Assembly: GCA_903840265.1 (NCBI GenBank)
Contig: CAIMFH010000171.1
Location: 1 to 61,982, forward strand
Length of the DNA stretch: 61,982 nt
Reading direction: 5' to 3'
Source: an uncultured Schlesneria sp.
Lineage (GTDB): Bacteria > Planctomycetota > Planctomycetia > Planctomycetales > Planctomycetaceae
Shown here: in pieces, positions 1-7,254 of the stretch
How positions within the stretch are numbered: the first letter of the stretch is position 1
How the letters are laid out: every line of letters starts with the position of its first letter
Notes under the pieces: generated by a model
Seen by the model: the letters and a program-made list of their open reading frames with translations, nothing else
What the model was told of the DNA's origin: nothing
Database searches by the model: none
Position numbers and translations under genes: made by a program

Positions 1-493
1 CATAGATTGCGAAGCGACGGGAACGGTCCGAATGACGCGGCTGGTGCGATGAAGCGGCTTTGATTTCAATTGATGATTCGACCCAATGCGAATCAGACAT
101 TCGCTACTGCGCCGCAACCAAAAACACTGAATCGCACTACGCGCGAAAATGCTTCATCGGATTTTTTCGATCGACTTCCGACGTGGTCAACCGCGACTTT
201 TTGTCAGAAAGTGCTAGGAAGTTGCCAGAAAATTGTTGAACATGTGGAAAACCACCGATATCATCCCGCCCAATCCATTTTTCTTCATGTCAACTTAAGA
301 TTCGGGTCATTTCCAACGTCTCACGCTCCTGAATTTTTCAGAGCCCACCCAAGCCCCTTTCCTAGGCTACGTCCATTTCTCAAGTCATCTCCCACGGGGT
401 GCCTTGATCCATTCTTTGTCGTTGTTCCACGTCCGTCGTCCACTTGTATTCATTTCGTCAGAGTCCGTTTCGTCCTTTTTCAGGAGGTCTGCG
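1..493. other. Gene-free left edge and DUF1559 leader
   Basis: I find no convincing gene here. The open frames present have no family resemblance and a T-rich, non-coding look. The last part is the leader of the DUF1559 gene and ends in a strong ribosome binding site, AGGAGG at 482-487, six bases before the ATG at 494. The promoter must lie in this stretch, but I cannot point to a clear -35/-10 pair. Confidence 0.5.
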
Positions 494-1459
494 ATGATTC
501 GTCCACGTCTTCGTCGAGCTGGTTTTACGTTAATTGAATTGTTGGTGGTAATCGCGATCATTGCTGTGTTGATTGCTCTTCTGCTGCCAGCCGTACAACA
601 GGCGCGTGAGGCCGCGCGACGCACTCAGTGCAAAAACAACCTCAAGCAACTCGGGTTGGCACTTCACAACTACCACGACATCTATCTGCGATTTCCAAGA
701 TCATTTGGCAACCAGAGTGTCGATGGTTCTGGCAACGAACGATGGGGGCATTCGCAATGGGTTGCTATGCTTCCATTCTTCGATCAAGCTCCGCTGTACA
801 ACCAGTGGAATTTCCTCGCGAATAGCGAAGGCTGGGATGGGAATGTCACAATCTCGCGAGCAGCCTAGCTTCCAATGCTGCGCTGCCCCTCGTCGAATCT
901 CCCCGAGAAAAGCCCCAACGCCTTCCCAACATCTCACTACTTCGGAATCCAAGGAGCTGTTCCCTACGGTCAGTTCACGGATTCGACGGGCCTCAGCGAT
1001 CAAACTGGCAGTTGGGGTTATACTTCAGACCGAGGCATGATTACTTGGGCCGGCAGGAACATCGCTGCCTGCACCGATGGTACGTCGAACACGCTGATCG
1101 AGGCTGAAATCAGCCACTACGTCTTTAATTCCGCCAATCAAAAAGACGACCGCCGTCCGGGACGCAATTGGAGCTGGGCGATGGGTGGTCTGTCAGGCTG
1201 GCGAGATTGGGCTCCTTCAGTCTGCTCGGTCACCGTTCGCTACGCCCCCAACTCTCAAGTCCTCGGGCAGAATGGCTTGGTTTGGTCGGCTTGGGACGAT
1301 GCGTCAGGTAGCAATTGTCCACTGACCTCCGCACACACCGGCGGTATTCATGGCCTGCTGACCGACGGCACCGTTCGGTTCATCAGCAACAACGTTGATA
1401 TGGGAAATCTCACTCTGTTGAGCGTTCGCGACGACAATCGAACCGTCGGCGACTTCTAA
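494..1459 (+). pseudogene. DUF1559 type II pseudopilin-like protein, interrupted by one in-frame TAG
   Basis: This is a planctomycete DUF1559 protein, a secreted type IV pilin-like family with a prepilin N-terminus. The start at 494 follows AGGAGG. Residues 8-30 show the cleavage and methylation motif ([20 protein letters not shown]) and then the [18 protein letters not shown] block typical of the family. The reading frame meets TAG at 866-868 (codon 125), then continues in the same frame to 1459 with no length change, through the expected LRCPSS motif, a DGTSNTL motif and the C-terminal H-x9-DG box (HTGGIHGLLTDG). Only one codon is damaged. It could be a recent nonsense mutation, a sequencing error or a readthrough site. 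Without readthrough, only the N-terminal 124 residues are made. Confidence 0.85.
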
Positions 1460-1488
1460 GCCACAGCTTTGCTGTCAAACTTGGCTTC

Positions 1489-1515
1489 GTGGGCGTCGCG
1501 AGACTCGACGCCCAC
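1489..1515 (+). terminator. Stem-loop after the DUF1559 gene
   Basis: GTGGGCGTCG (1489-1498) pairs perfectly with CGACGCCCAC (1506-1515) around a seven-base loop, 29 bases after the stop codon. There is no immediate T-run, so it may be an mRNA 3'-end stabiliser or a short palindromic repeat rather than a classic terminator. Confidence 0.45.
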
Positions 1516-1533
1516 CCTATTTCATATCTTTAA

Positions 1534-1564
1534 AAAGTTCCCGCTCACATGCAGCGGGAACTTT
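1534..1564 (+). terminator. Perfect 12-bp stem-loop between DUF1559 and the lipoprotein gene
   Basis: AAAGTTCCCGCT (1534-1545) pairs perfectly with AGCGGGAACTTT (1553-1564). The stem has A residues on its 5' side and T residues at its 3' end, followed by T6 at 1572-1577. It looks like a terminator for the DUF1559 transcript. It overlaps an alternative TTG start of the next gene at 1563, which argues for the ATG at 1596 instead. Confidence 0.55.
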
Positions 1565-1595
1565 GAAACCATTTTTTGCAGAACGAGAATTGCCG

Positions 1596-2096
1596 ATGCG
1601 ATTTATCTCTGAGTTAAAACGAGCACAGTTTTGTACACTTGCTCTCATGATCTTCGCCAGCGGTTGCGGCGGCGCGGCCCCCGGTGGCTATAAGGGGCCA
1701 AAAGGAACTGTTTCGGGACGCATGATGATTGGCGGAGCCCCGCTGAAGGAGGGCTGCCAAGTCATGTTTCAATCTGTGGAGGGAGGCCATCTCGCCACAG
1801 GTACTGTCAAGTCTGAGGGCAAATACACGCTCACTAGCAACGGCTCATTTGACGTCCCCGCGGTCGCGTACCGCGTACAATTGTCACCCCCCTCGACGAT
1901 CGAACCGTTGAAGTCTTCACAGCCTCAAGATCCCTCGATGATGGCCGCAAAAGTCATGGGACCGTCAGGCTCAGCAGCTGTCAAAGAAGCAGCGAAGCCT
2001 CCGTTTCCAGCTATCTATCAGTCCGTATTGACTAGTAAATTGGAATACACAGTGAAAGCTGGTCCGAACGCGGCGGATTTTGATTTGACTCCCTAA
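1596..2096 (+). CDS. Small secreted lipoprotein, carboxypeptidase-regulatory-like
   Basis: A 166-residue protein with a positively charged N-terminus, a hydrophobic stretch and a lipobox (ASGC, Cys about residue 25), so it should be lipidated and held in a membrane. The mature part begins with a Gly/Pro-rich linker and then GTVSGRMMIGGAPLKEGCQV, the start of a transthyretin/CarboxypepD_reg-like beta-sandwich. Proteins like this commonly sit directly behind DUF1559 genes in planctomycetes, and that is the case here. The ATG at 1596 is preferred over the TTG at 1563 because the latter lies inside the stem-loop and would put a charged stretch ahead of the signal peptide. The exact role is unknown. 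Confidence 0.75.
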   Translation: MRFISELKRAQFCTLALMIFASGCGGAAPGGYKGPKGTVSGRMMIGGAPLKEGCQVMFQSVEGGHLATGTVKSEGKYTLTSNGSFDVPAVAYRVQLSPPSTIEPLKSSQPQDPSMMAAKVMGPSGSAAVKEAAKPPFPAIYQSVLTSKLEYTVKAGPNAADFDLTP

Positions 2097-2314
2097 GACG
2101 CTTATGACGCACTTCCACCCCGTAGCCGTGTGGCGCTGCTTTCGAAGACTTTGGCAGTTCCACACGGGTGTCGGCTAACTGAACGGCCACCGGTCGCAAT
2201 AACGAATCGCTGTACACGCTTCTGCCTGCATCCTGCACGGCGTTAAAGCCGGTAGATTCAGAAAACCCGATCGGAAGTCGGAAACAGCGTAGGTCATCCT
2301 CGCCCCGGTCGATG

Positions 2315-2356
2315 TTAATTAGGCCCGCATATTTTGTGCAGGTTGCCTAAACATCG
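2315..2356 (+). promoter_or_regulatory. Upstream element shared with the 5598 gene (copy 1)
   Basis: The core at 2329-2353 (ATATTTTGTGCAGG, four bases, CTAAACA) matches 5522-5546 at 20 of 25 positions without gaps. A flanking AATTAG lies just upstream in both copies. Both copies end about 50 bases before GTG-started paralogous genes. This could be a promoter or an operator. The remainder of the 2097-2405 gap shows nothing I recognise. Confidence 0.45.
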
Positions 2357-2392
2357 CATCGACTGCTTGCGTTTGAGTTCTCGTCAAGCGCC

Positions 2393-2398
2393 GAGGAG
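2393..2398 (+). promoter_or_regulatory. Ribosome binding site GAGGAG for the GTG start at 2406
   Basis: GAGGAG lies seven bases before the GTG. The paralogue at 5598 has the same GAGGAG at 5584-5589, eight bases before its own GTG. This fixes both GTG starts. Confidence 0.7.
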
Positions 2399-2405
2399 CT
2401 AACAC

Positions 2406-3035
2406 GTGTACCGAAACTGGACCTCTTTGATTTCTGCATCCTTGGCCACGGTCTGCTTCGCTCTCGTCGCAGCATCCGCGCAGGCTCAGTGCTATCCCAA
2501 CAATCTCTGCACCACGACCACGTGTCGCTCGCCGTTGACCACTGTCGGTTACTGCGGTTCCGGTCCGGGCCGCTGCTGCGGATATGGCTACCAGGGGTAC
2601 CCCGGCTATCAATACAGCTACGCGGCTGGCATGCGAGTCGGTTGTTCGCCTGGTTTTGAATCGTGCGGAGAATACTTCTCGGGCATGAAAGCGATGTACG
2701 GCAACTGTCATCGAATGAATAACTGTGGCCAGCCTGTTTGCGGAGGTAGTTGGGGGTGCGGCTACCGAACAAGCTGCGGCACCGGCTGCGGCCTGGCGTC
2801 GCCTGTGATCGCCGCGAGCTGCTGCAGCCCCTCGCCAAACTGCTGCGCCGTGATGTCCAACAGCGCTGTGATGACTCGCCCAGCGAACGTCGCCCCGACT
2901 CCCACGACCACAGCGCCAATGCCAACCTACAACACCACAGCAGAACCAGCGACTGTCGAACCAAAGCCAGCCGCCGTGGAGCCAGCTCCCGCCGACGCCG
3001 CACCCCAGCCCGATGCTCCCAAGCCAGGCGTCTAG
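2406..3035 (+). CDS. Secreted Cys/Gly/Tyr-rich protein, paralogue of the 5598 gene
   Basis: A 209-residue protein with a signal peptide (hydrophobic core, cleavage near ASAQA-Q, residue 27). The mature protein has about 18 cysteines, often as CC pairs, with GYGYQGYPGYQY-type low-complexity sequence, then a conserved block CCSP-PNCCAVMS-SAVM and a Pro/Ala/Glu tail ending in PDAPKPGV. It shares the signal peptide start (W-SLI-AS), the CC block, the YNTTAEP motif and the tail with the 5598 protein. It is likely a disulfide-linked envelope or surface protein, but its function is unknown. The start is GTG with GAGGAG upstream, and a stem-loop at 3062-3086 follows the stop. Confidence 0.75.
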   Translation: MYRNWTSLISASLATVCFALVAASAQAQCYPNNLCTTTTCRSPLTTVGYCGSGPGRCCGYGYQGYPGYQYSYAAGMRVGCSPGFESCGEYFSGMKAMYGNCHRMNNCGQPVCGGSWGCGYRTSCGTGCGLASPVIAASCCSPSPNCCAVMSNSAVMTRPANVAPTPTTTAPMPTYNTTAEPATVEPKPAAVEPAPADAAPQPDAPKPGV

Positions 3036-3061
3036 TCGACCGCAATCGCCACCCGGGATAG

Positions 3062-3086
3062 CATCAGTTTTGAAGTCAAACTGATG
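3062..3086 (+). terminator. Stem-loop after the Cys-rich gene
   Basis: CATCAGTTT (3062-3070) pairs perfectly with AAACTGATG (3078-3086) around a seven-base loop, 26 bases after the stop codon. There is no T-run, so it is a candidate 3' end rather than a certain intrinsic terminator. Confidence 0.45.
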
Positions 3087-3114
3087 TGGGGTGGCATTGG
3101 TCGGTCCCACGAAG

Positions 3115-3170
3115 TCAACGGGATGTGCCACTGGTTGGCCGCTTTGGGACAACCAGTGCCGATCGCGAGT
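3115..3170 (+). repeat. Palindromic dispersed repeat, copy 1
   Basis: About 55 bases closely match 4898-4952. Inside it CACTGGTT and AACCAGTG form a stem. It resembles the short REP-like palindromes found between planctomycete genes. Confidence 0.6.
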
Positions 3171-3229
3171 CCAGCTTTTGAGGAAGGTATTCGTCACGGT
3201 TGTGGGACGAAATTGGATGTACGGGTGAC

Positions 3230-3259
3230 GGTGCACCTGATCGGCGTCTCAGGTGTACC
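3230..3259 (-). terminator. Stem-loop beyond the end of the 3265 gene
   Basis: GGTGCACCTGA and TCAGGTGTACC pair at 10 of 11 positions around an eight-base loop. It lies just past the stop of the minus-strand gene at 3265-4233 and may end its transcript. Confidence 0.4.
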
Positions 3260-3264
3260 CAACC

Positions 3265-4233
3265 TCAATCGACGATTGTCTCCGAATCCTCGGTTTCGTC
3301 TGCTGCCGCTTCGGCGATCGGCGTGGCTTCCCTCAAATCGATGGTTCGGCGACCCGTCAGTTCCACCTCTAACAAAGGTGCCAGGTCTTTCGGATCGCGG
3401 ACCTGAATGTTCTGCAGCGACATGGTTATCTTCCGAGCCCAGTTGTCCATATCGGGATCGTTCTGAGCGTTGATGAGGACCGGGTTGCGAGGACACGAAT
3501 ACTCTTCTTTTTTCGTGCATAGCTTCCCCGTCGGCTTCAATACCTCATAAGAGAATGTGCGATAGCTCAGCGTCGTACCGTCCATATTGCACCACTGTCG
3601 CGTGGGCAGCAATGAGACGAATGAATCAAACTCGACAACAAAAGCCCATTCCTGGCTCCCTTGTTTCATGTTTAAGGACAACCATGTCCGGTGACTGTCT
3701 ATCTCGACCGCATCAATGGATTTCGCATGGACTGCGGTCTCTGCCAACTCTGTTGGGAAGTTCTTTCCAAAAGAACTGCTTTGCAATGAGATGGGATCGC
3801 ACTGACCTCCGGCCATCTGGTCTGGTCGTCTGAGGACCAATAGTTCCCCCGACCTCTCGACACCTTGCCAATACTTTCCGTTGAAGAGCAGATCCGCAAT
3901 AGGATCGGCTCGATCCGTCGGCTGCTGAGCGATAATTCTTAACCGTTCGGCGCTCTGGGCGACATGATATTTCACCTTCAGTCCAGGCGTCTCTTTGATG
4001 ACCAGCAGGTCGCCAGATGCAGAGCGGAGTTCAGATCTTGTCTCGACGTTTGACGATGCGGATTCGAAGACCAGATCCGCTTCAAATGCGGGAAGCAACG
4101 CGCGGTTTGCATTCCATGATGCTGTGGCTGTCTCCAGGAACTTTTCTTCAGCAGTCGTAGTTGTTCCGTAACAGCACGCCAACACGATGATCGAGGCGCG
4201 AAAGATTTGGTGAATGTCGACCCGAATTGCCAT
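3265..4233 (-). CDS. Secreted protein of unknown function
   Basis: A 322-residue protein with an N-terminal hydrophobic segment (about residues 10-24, IFRASIIVLACC) that looks like a signal peptide, so it should be exported. The mature part alternates beta-prone and polar segments and ends in an acidic tail (ADETEDSETIVD). It loosely recalls planctomycete outer-membrane lipoprotein-carrier (LolA)-like domains (start EKFLETATASWNANRALLPA, then FEADLVFES), but I cannot confirm this. It follows the 4291 gene on the same strand after 57 bases and may be cotranscribed with it. Confidence 0.65.
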   Translation of the reverse strand: MAIRVDIHQIFRASIIVLACCYGTTTTAEEKFLETATASWNANRALLPAFEADLVFESASSNVETRSELRSASGDLLVIKETPGLKVKYHVAQSAERLRIIAQQPTDRADPIADLLFNGKYWQGVERSGELLVLRRPDQMAGGQCDPISLQSSSFGKNFPTELAETAVHAKSIDAVEIDSHRTWLSLNMKQGSQEWAFVVEFDSFVSLLPTRQWCNMDGTTLSYRTFSYEVLKPTGKLCTKKEEYSCPRNPVLINAQNDPDMDNWARKITMSLQNIQVRDPKDLAPLLEVELTGRRTIDLREATPIAEAAADETEDSETIVD

Positions 4234-4290
4234 GCTGTCGTTCCGAAGGATGCGCGAGGAGTTGTGCAGGGACGTCTTGCCGCGTAATCC

Positions 4291-4809
4291 CTACCGATTG
4301 TAATGAATCACCTTCGTTCCCTTCCCCTTGTGTCCAGTGTGAACAAAGCGAAACTCTTCCCCTTTGAGCATCGCATCGGGAAGGATCTTGTTCGTGAATT
4401 TCATCCCCGTCATGAAATCTGCGGCTTCGGCATTATTCTGAGGTCTCACGAAGGTCATGCCGTCGGCTCGTTGATCGAGATCGTCTTTTCCCAGAACGAT
4501 CGATGTCGACTTAGGTGGATTCCACTGAGGGTGGCCTTCGCAGAGGACACAGACCAGGACGTGTTCCAGGTCTCCCCCTTCCGCCTTGAACATCGACTGA
4601 GTTTCGCCAGGCTTAACGGTATACGGACCGTTGATCTCGCGAGTCTGGTTTCCGTCGGCACTGGTCCCCGTCCGTGCTGCGATGTACACGGTCACTACGT
4701 CAGCCGTGTAGTTTTTGAATTCAACGCCGGTCGGACCATTCGCCCATGCCTGGTTGGCGCAGGCGACAAGACAAACGAAAGCCGCGGCAAGTCGATGTGT
4801 AGTCTTCAT
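4291..4809 (-). CDS. Small secreted protein of unknown function
   Basis: A 172-residue protein with a clear signal peptide (MKTTHRLAAAFVCLVACANQ, cleavage near AWA-N). The mature 149 residues hold one close Cys pair (CVLC) and a basic C-terminus (HTGHKGKGTKVIHYNR). I recognise no family. It sits 57 bases upstream of the 3265 gene on the same strand, so the two may act in one envelope process. Confidence 0.65.
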   Translation of the reverse strand: MKTTHRLAAAFVCLVACANQAWANGPTGVEFKNYTADVVTVYIAARTGTSADGNQTREINGPYTVKPGETQSMFKAEGGDLEHVLVCVLCEGHPQWNPPKSTSIVLGKDDLDQRADGMTFVRPQNNAEAADFMTGMKFTNKILPDAMLKGEEFRFVHTGHKGKGTKVIHYNR

Positions 4810-4897
4810 TCAATTGGCCCTTATTCATTGAGAGTTCAAAACAACGAAGCGGCGTAGAACCGACTGACGGCCGAGCGGCGCTGCCCGAACCTTCTCA

Positions 4898-4952
4898 GTC
4901 AAACGGATGTGCCACTGTTTGGCCGCTTCGGGACAAGCAGTGCCGATTGCGA
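4898..4952 (+). repeat. Palindromic dispersed repeat, copy 2
   Basis: This is the partner of 3115-3170, differing at only a few positions and one single-base gap. The stem here is weaker (CACTGTTTGG...CAAGCAGTG), so the palindrome has partly decayed. Confidence 0.6.
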
Positions 4953-4953
4953 G

Positions 4954-4971
4954 GCCAACTTGGAAGTTGGC
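4954..4971 (-). terminator. Perfect 8-bp hairpin beyond the 4999 gene
   Basis: GCCAACTT and AAGTTGGC pair perfectly around two bases, 27 bases past the stop of the minus-strand gene at 4999-5238. It is a plausible 3' end for that gene. Confidence 0.35.
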
Positions 4972-4998
4972 TAGTGGATTCATCAGTGGACGGACCGG

Positions 4999-5238
4999 CT
5001 AGGCAGCCACGCGCTCACGAATTCTCGGGTGCTGTTTGGCGGGCGAGTGAATCGCCTTCACTCGCTTTTCGAATTCGACCCGCTCCTGGTCGCTAAGAAC
5101 ATCGACTTCCAATCGTCGACCGATCGTCGAGATGGGCCGGCTGACATCTTTGACGTACGCCGTGGTGTGCAGCGTGATCCGAACCACGATTTCAGTAGCT
5201 TGACGGATGTCTGCGTCTGAACATTCCATGGGTCTCAT
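4999..5238 (-). CDS. Small protein of unknown function
   Basis: A 79-residue hydrophilic protein with no signal peptide. It starts at an ATG preceded by an AAGGAA-like site. Its sequence is non-repetitive and charged (RRLEVDVLSDQERVEFEKRVKAI), which looks like a genuine folded domain rather than noise, but I recognise no family. It stands alone between two repeat-bearing gaps. Confidence 0.5.
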   Translation of the reverse strand: MRPMECSDADIRQATEIVVRITLHTTAYVKDVSRPISTIGRRLEVDVLSDQERVEFEKRVKAIHSPAKQHPRIRERVAA

Positions 5239-5597
5239 CGCATTCCTTTGCAGAAGAGGTGGCTTCGATCTGAATCAGCAGTTCGTTCTCATCTAGGGAA
5301 CGATAGTTCGCGGGTCATATCAGAAACTTTGGCAATCACCAAAGGAAGACTTTTGACCAGTTGAGAGGGATCAGCCCTGCCTGAGTCGCTGCTAACTTTC
5401 AGGCCACTTGGGGCTCAGATCGAAGGCCCGCCGCCGTCAAAATCGGCAAATTCGAAAAATTCGACGGGAAGCAGGGCAAAACTGAATTTTGTCGTCGCTG
5501 CGCCTGAATTAGCAAGATAGGATATTCTTTGCAGGCCCCCTAAACACCCGTGCCTATTTCCGGCATTGAATTTGTCATTTGCTGAGGAGCAAGACTC
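5239..5597. other. Intergenic region between divergent genes
   Basis: This 359-base gap separates the minus-strand 4999 gene from the plus-strand 5598 gene, so it should hold both promoters. The only element I can support is the shared block at 5505-5550. Confidence 0.5.
5505..5550 (+). promoter_or_regulatory. Upstream element shared with the 2406 gene (copy 2)
   Basis: The core at 5522-5546 (ATATTCTTTGCAGG, CCCC, CTAAACA) matches 2329-2353 at 20 of 25 positions, with a shared AATTAG upstream, 50 bases before the GTG start of the paralogue. The conserved spacing relative to the start suggests common control of the pair. Confidence 0.45.
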
Positions 5598-6383
5598 GTG
5601 AATCGAAAGTGGACATCTCTGATTTGTGCTTCCATCGCCTTGGCCTGTTGTGCGGCCACCGGGAGCTCCGTACACGCTCAAGTCTATGGAACTCCTTACA
5701 GCTACGGCGGAAGTAACGTTCCCGTTTACGGCGTTAGCGCGTATTCCGGTTATGGAGCCTCAGGCTACGGATACTCAAACTACGGTGGCGGCGGCTGCTG
5801 CGGAACCGGAGTCACCGCCTACCCAATGGGTGGCAATCCCTATCCCGGTTACGGATCCAGCTATGCGGCCGGCTGTGGAGTTGGCTGCAATCCTGGTTAT
5901 GGATGTGCTCCTCGAGGCTGCGGCCTGTTCGGCGGCCGGCTCTTCGGTCACGGAGCCCGTGGTTGTGGATCTGGCTGCGGTACCGGTTACGGAACTGGCT
6001 GCGGAAGTGCATATGGAACTGGATACGGACTCGGCTGCGGAACGGGTTGCGCTCCCTATGGTTATGGTGGCGGTGTGACGGCATACGGCTACAACACCTG
6101 TGGCATTCGACGCGTGGGACGCTGTCGCTCTTCATGCAACACCTGCTGCGGAGCTGCGGTTCCGGTAGTGACAGCCGCGTGCTGTAGTCCAGCCGCCAAT
6201 TGCTGTGCCACGATGTCAACCAGTGCCGTCATGACTCAACCAGCTGCACCAATCGCCACCCCACAATCGGCGGCCGCTCCAATGCCAGCCTACAACACGA
6301 CTGCAGAACCAACACCAGTTGCAGTAGAACCAGCACCACAGCCTGCCGCTCCGACACCTGACGCTCCCAAGCCGGGTATCTGA
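5598..6383 (+). CDS. Secreted Cys/Gly/Tyr-rich protein, larger paralogue of the 2406 gene
   Basis: A 261-residue protein with a signal peptide (W-SLICASIALACCAA, cleavage near VHA-Q). The mature region is dominated by GYG, GTGYG and GCG repeats with about 20 cysteines, followed by the block CCSPAANCCATMSTSAVMTQ, the YNTTAEP motif and a Pro-rich tail ending PDAPKPGI. The GTG start has GAGGAG eight bases upstream. The Gly/Tyr repeats are longer than in the 2406 protein, consistent with repeat expansion. It is likely a cross-linked surface or envelope component, with function unknown. A very strong terminator follows. Confidence 0.75.
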   Translation: MNRKWTSLICASIALACCAATGSSVHAQVYGTPYSYGGSNVPVYGVSAYSGYGASGYGYSNYGGGGCCGTGVTAYPMGGNPYPGYGSSYAAGCGVGCNPGYGCAPRGCGLFGGRLFGHGARGCGSGCGTGYGTGCGSAYGTGYGLGCGTGCAPYGYGGGVTAYGYNTCGIRRVGRCRSSCNTCCGAAVPVVTAACCSPAANCCATMSTSAVMTQPAAPIATPQSAAAPMPAYNTTAEPTPVAVEPAPQPAAPTPDAPKPGI

Positions 6384-6428
6384 GTTCCGAAAACGCCACG
6401 CCAGATCTGATTGGCGGCCCGTCTCATC

Positions 6429-6474
6429 AAGGTGTCGTGAACCGAACTCGATTCGGTTCACGACACCTTTTTTT
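6429..6474 (+). terminator. Strong intrinsic terminator
   Basis: A perfect 18-bp stem (6429-6446 with 6452-6469), a five-base loop CTCGA and a T-run to 6474, 46 bases after the stop of the 5598 gene. This is the clearest Rho-independent terminator in the window. Confidence 0.9.
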
Positions 6475-6816
6475 ACGCACCATGAAGAATCAGTCGCTTG
6501 CATTGATTCGTGCGAATTTGTCCGATTCGTGGTCCCTCTCCCACTCTTCTTTTTTGTGCCTTCAGTCTGTTCCGTGGTTAACTCTCTTCTCCGCGACCTT
6601 CCGGTCTCCGCAATTCAAATCTGCGGCCCTCGTCCCTACAAAAAATCTGGGAGTAATTTCCCGAAATCTCCGGAATTGGGTTTGATCGAGTCACCCATTT
6701 TATGGCACAAGAGGATCGCCCTTTTTGCAGCCGGTCCCTTCGCGACCTTGGCTACGAAAACAAGCGGCCCCGCACGGCGGGATAGCTCTTTCACAATTCA
6801 GCGTCGATCCTCAGCG

Positions 6817-6853
6817 ACCTTGGAGTGCGGTGGCTCGACACCGCTTTGGCTCC
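6817..6853 (+). repeat. Dispersed 37-base repeat with internal hairpin
   Basis: It matches the reverse complement of 36903-36939 at 35 of 37 positions. GCGGTG and CACCGC form a 6-bp stem around GGCTCGA-type loop bases. Confidence 0.65.
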
Positions 6854-7016
6854 AATCGCCAAACACCTCAGATCTCGATCTGCCGAATCCGGTTGTGCTT
6901 TGACAACGGACCCCGAATCTGCGACCACACTCTCAGTAGGATGGGAGGTTGTGTCACGCGACCCGGAGCGGAGGTTGTGTCAGACGACACTGTGTTCGGT
7001 TCGACATCGCTAATCT

Positions 7017-7084
7017 CGCCAAGAGATTGGGCGGAAGTTGATGTGCAAACAACCTCAAATGACGTTCGCCCAAGGTCTTGGCGA
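7017..7084. repeat. Imperfect inverted repeat upstream of the kinase gene
   Basis: TCGCCAAGAGATTGGGCG (about 7017-7034) and the reverse complement of about 7067-7084 agree at roughly 16 of 18 positions, separated by about 32 bases. It could be a palindromic repeat element or a regulatory structure. Confidence 0.45.
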
Positions 7085-7254
7085 CCTCAGCTACAAAACT
7101 CCAAGGTTGTGTCAGTTCTGTCATGCATCTGCAGAGATCTCTTCTACCCGCTTGCAATTTGAAATTTGCATTTTGCAATTCCCGATTTTCAATGTCCTCT
7201 TCCTTCAGTCGACACCCTTCGCCTGTTGCCGTAAAGTGATGGCAGCAAATTCGT

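Larger units (their letters stand above)
6475..7254. other. Gene-free region holding short repeats
   Basis: About 780 bases lie between the terminator and the kinase gene. The small open frames here have no family resemblance and low complexity. What I can support is a dispersed repeat (6817-6853), a repeated GGAGGTTGTGTCA (6944-6956 and 6970-6982, with a related copy at 7103-7115) and an inverted repeat (7017-7084). The kinase promoter must also lie here. Confidence 0.5.

Noticed and set aside
70-537. 155-codon plus-strand open frame at the left edge
   Set aside because: It overlaps the DUF1559 start and its ribosome binding site in another frame and lacks coding character.
866-868. Reassigned TAG or selenocysteine-like recoding
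   Set aside because: No other gene in the window reads through TAG (for example TAG ends the GT9-like and moxR genes), and no recoding structure is visible next to it.
2319-3236. 305-codon minus-strand open frame
   Set aside because: It is antisense to the Cys-rich secreted gene, with repetitive Arg/Trp-rich sequence from the reverse reading of Gly/Cys codons.
6475-7254. Small open frames in the gap before the kinase
   Set aside because: They lack ribosome binding sites and family resemblance, and are crossed by repeat sequences.
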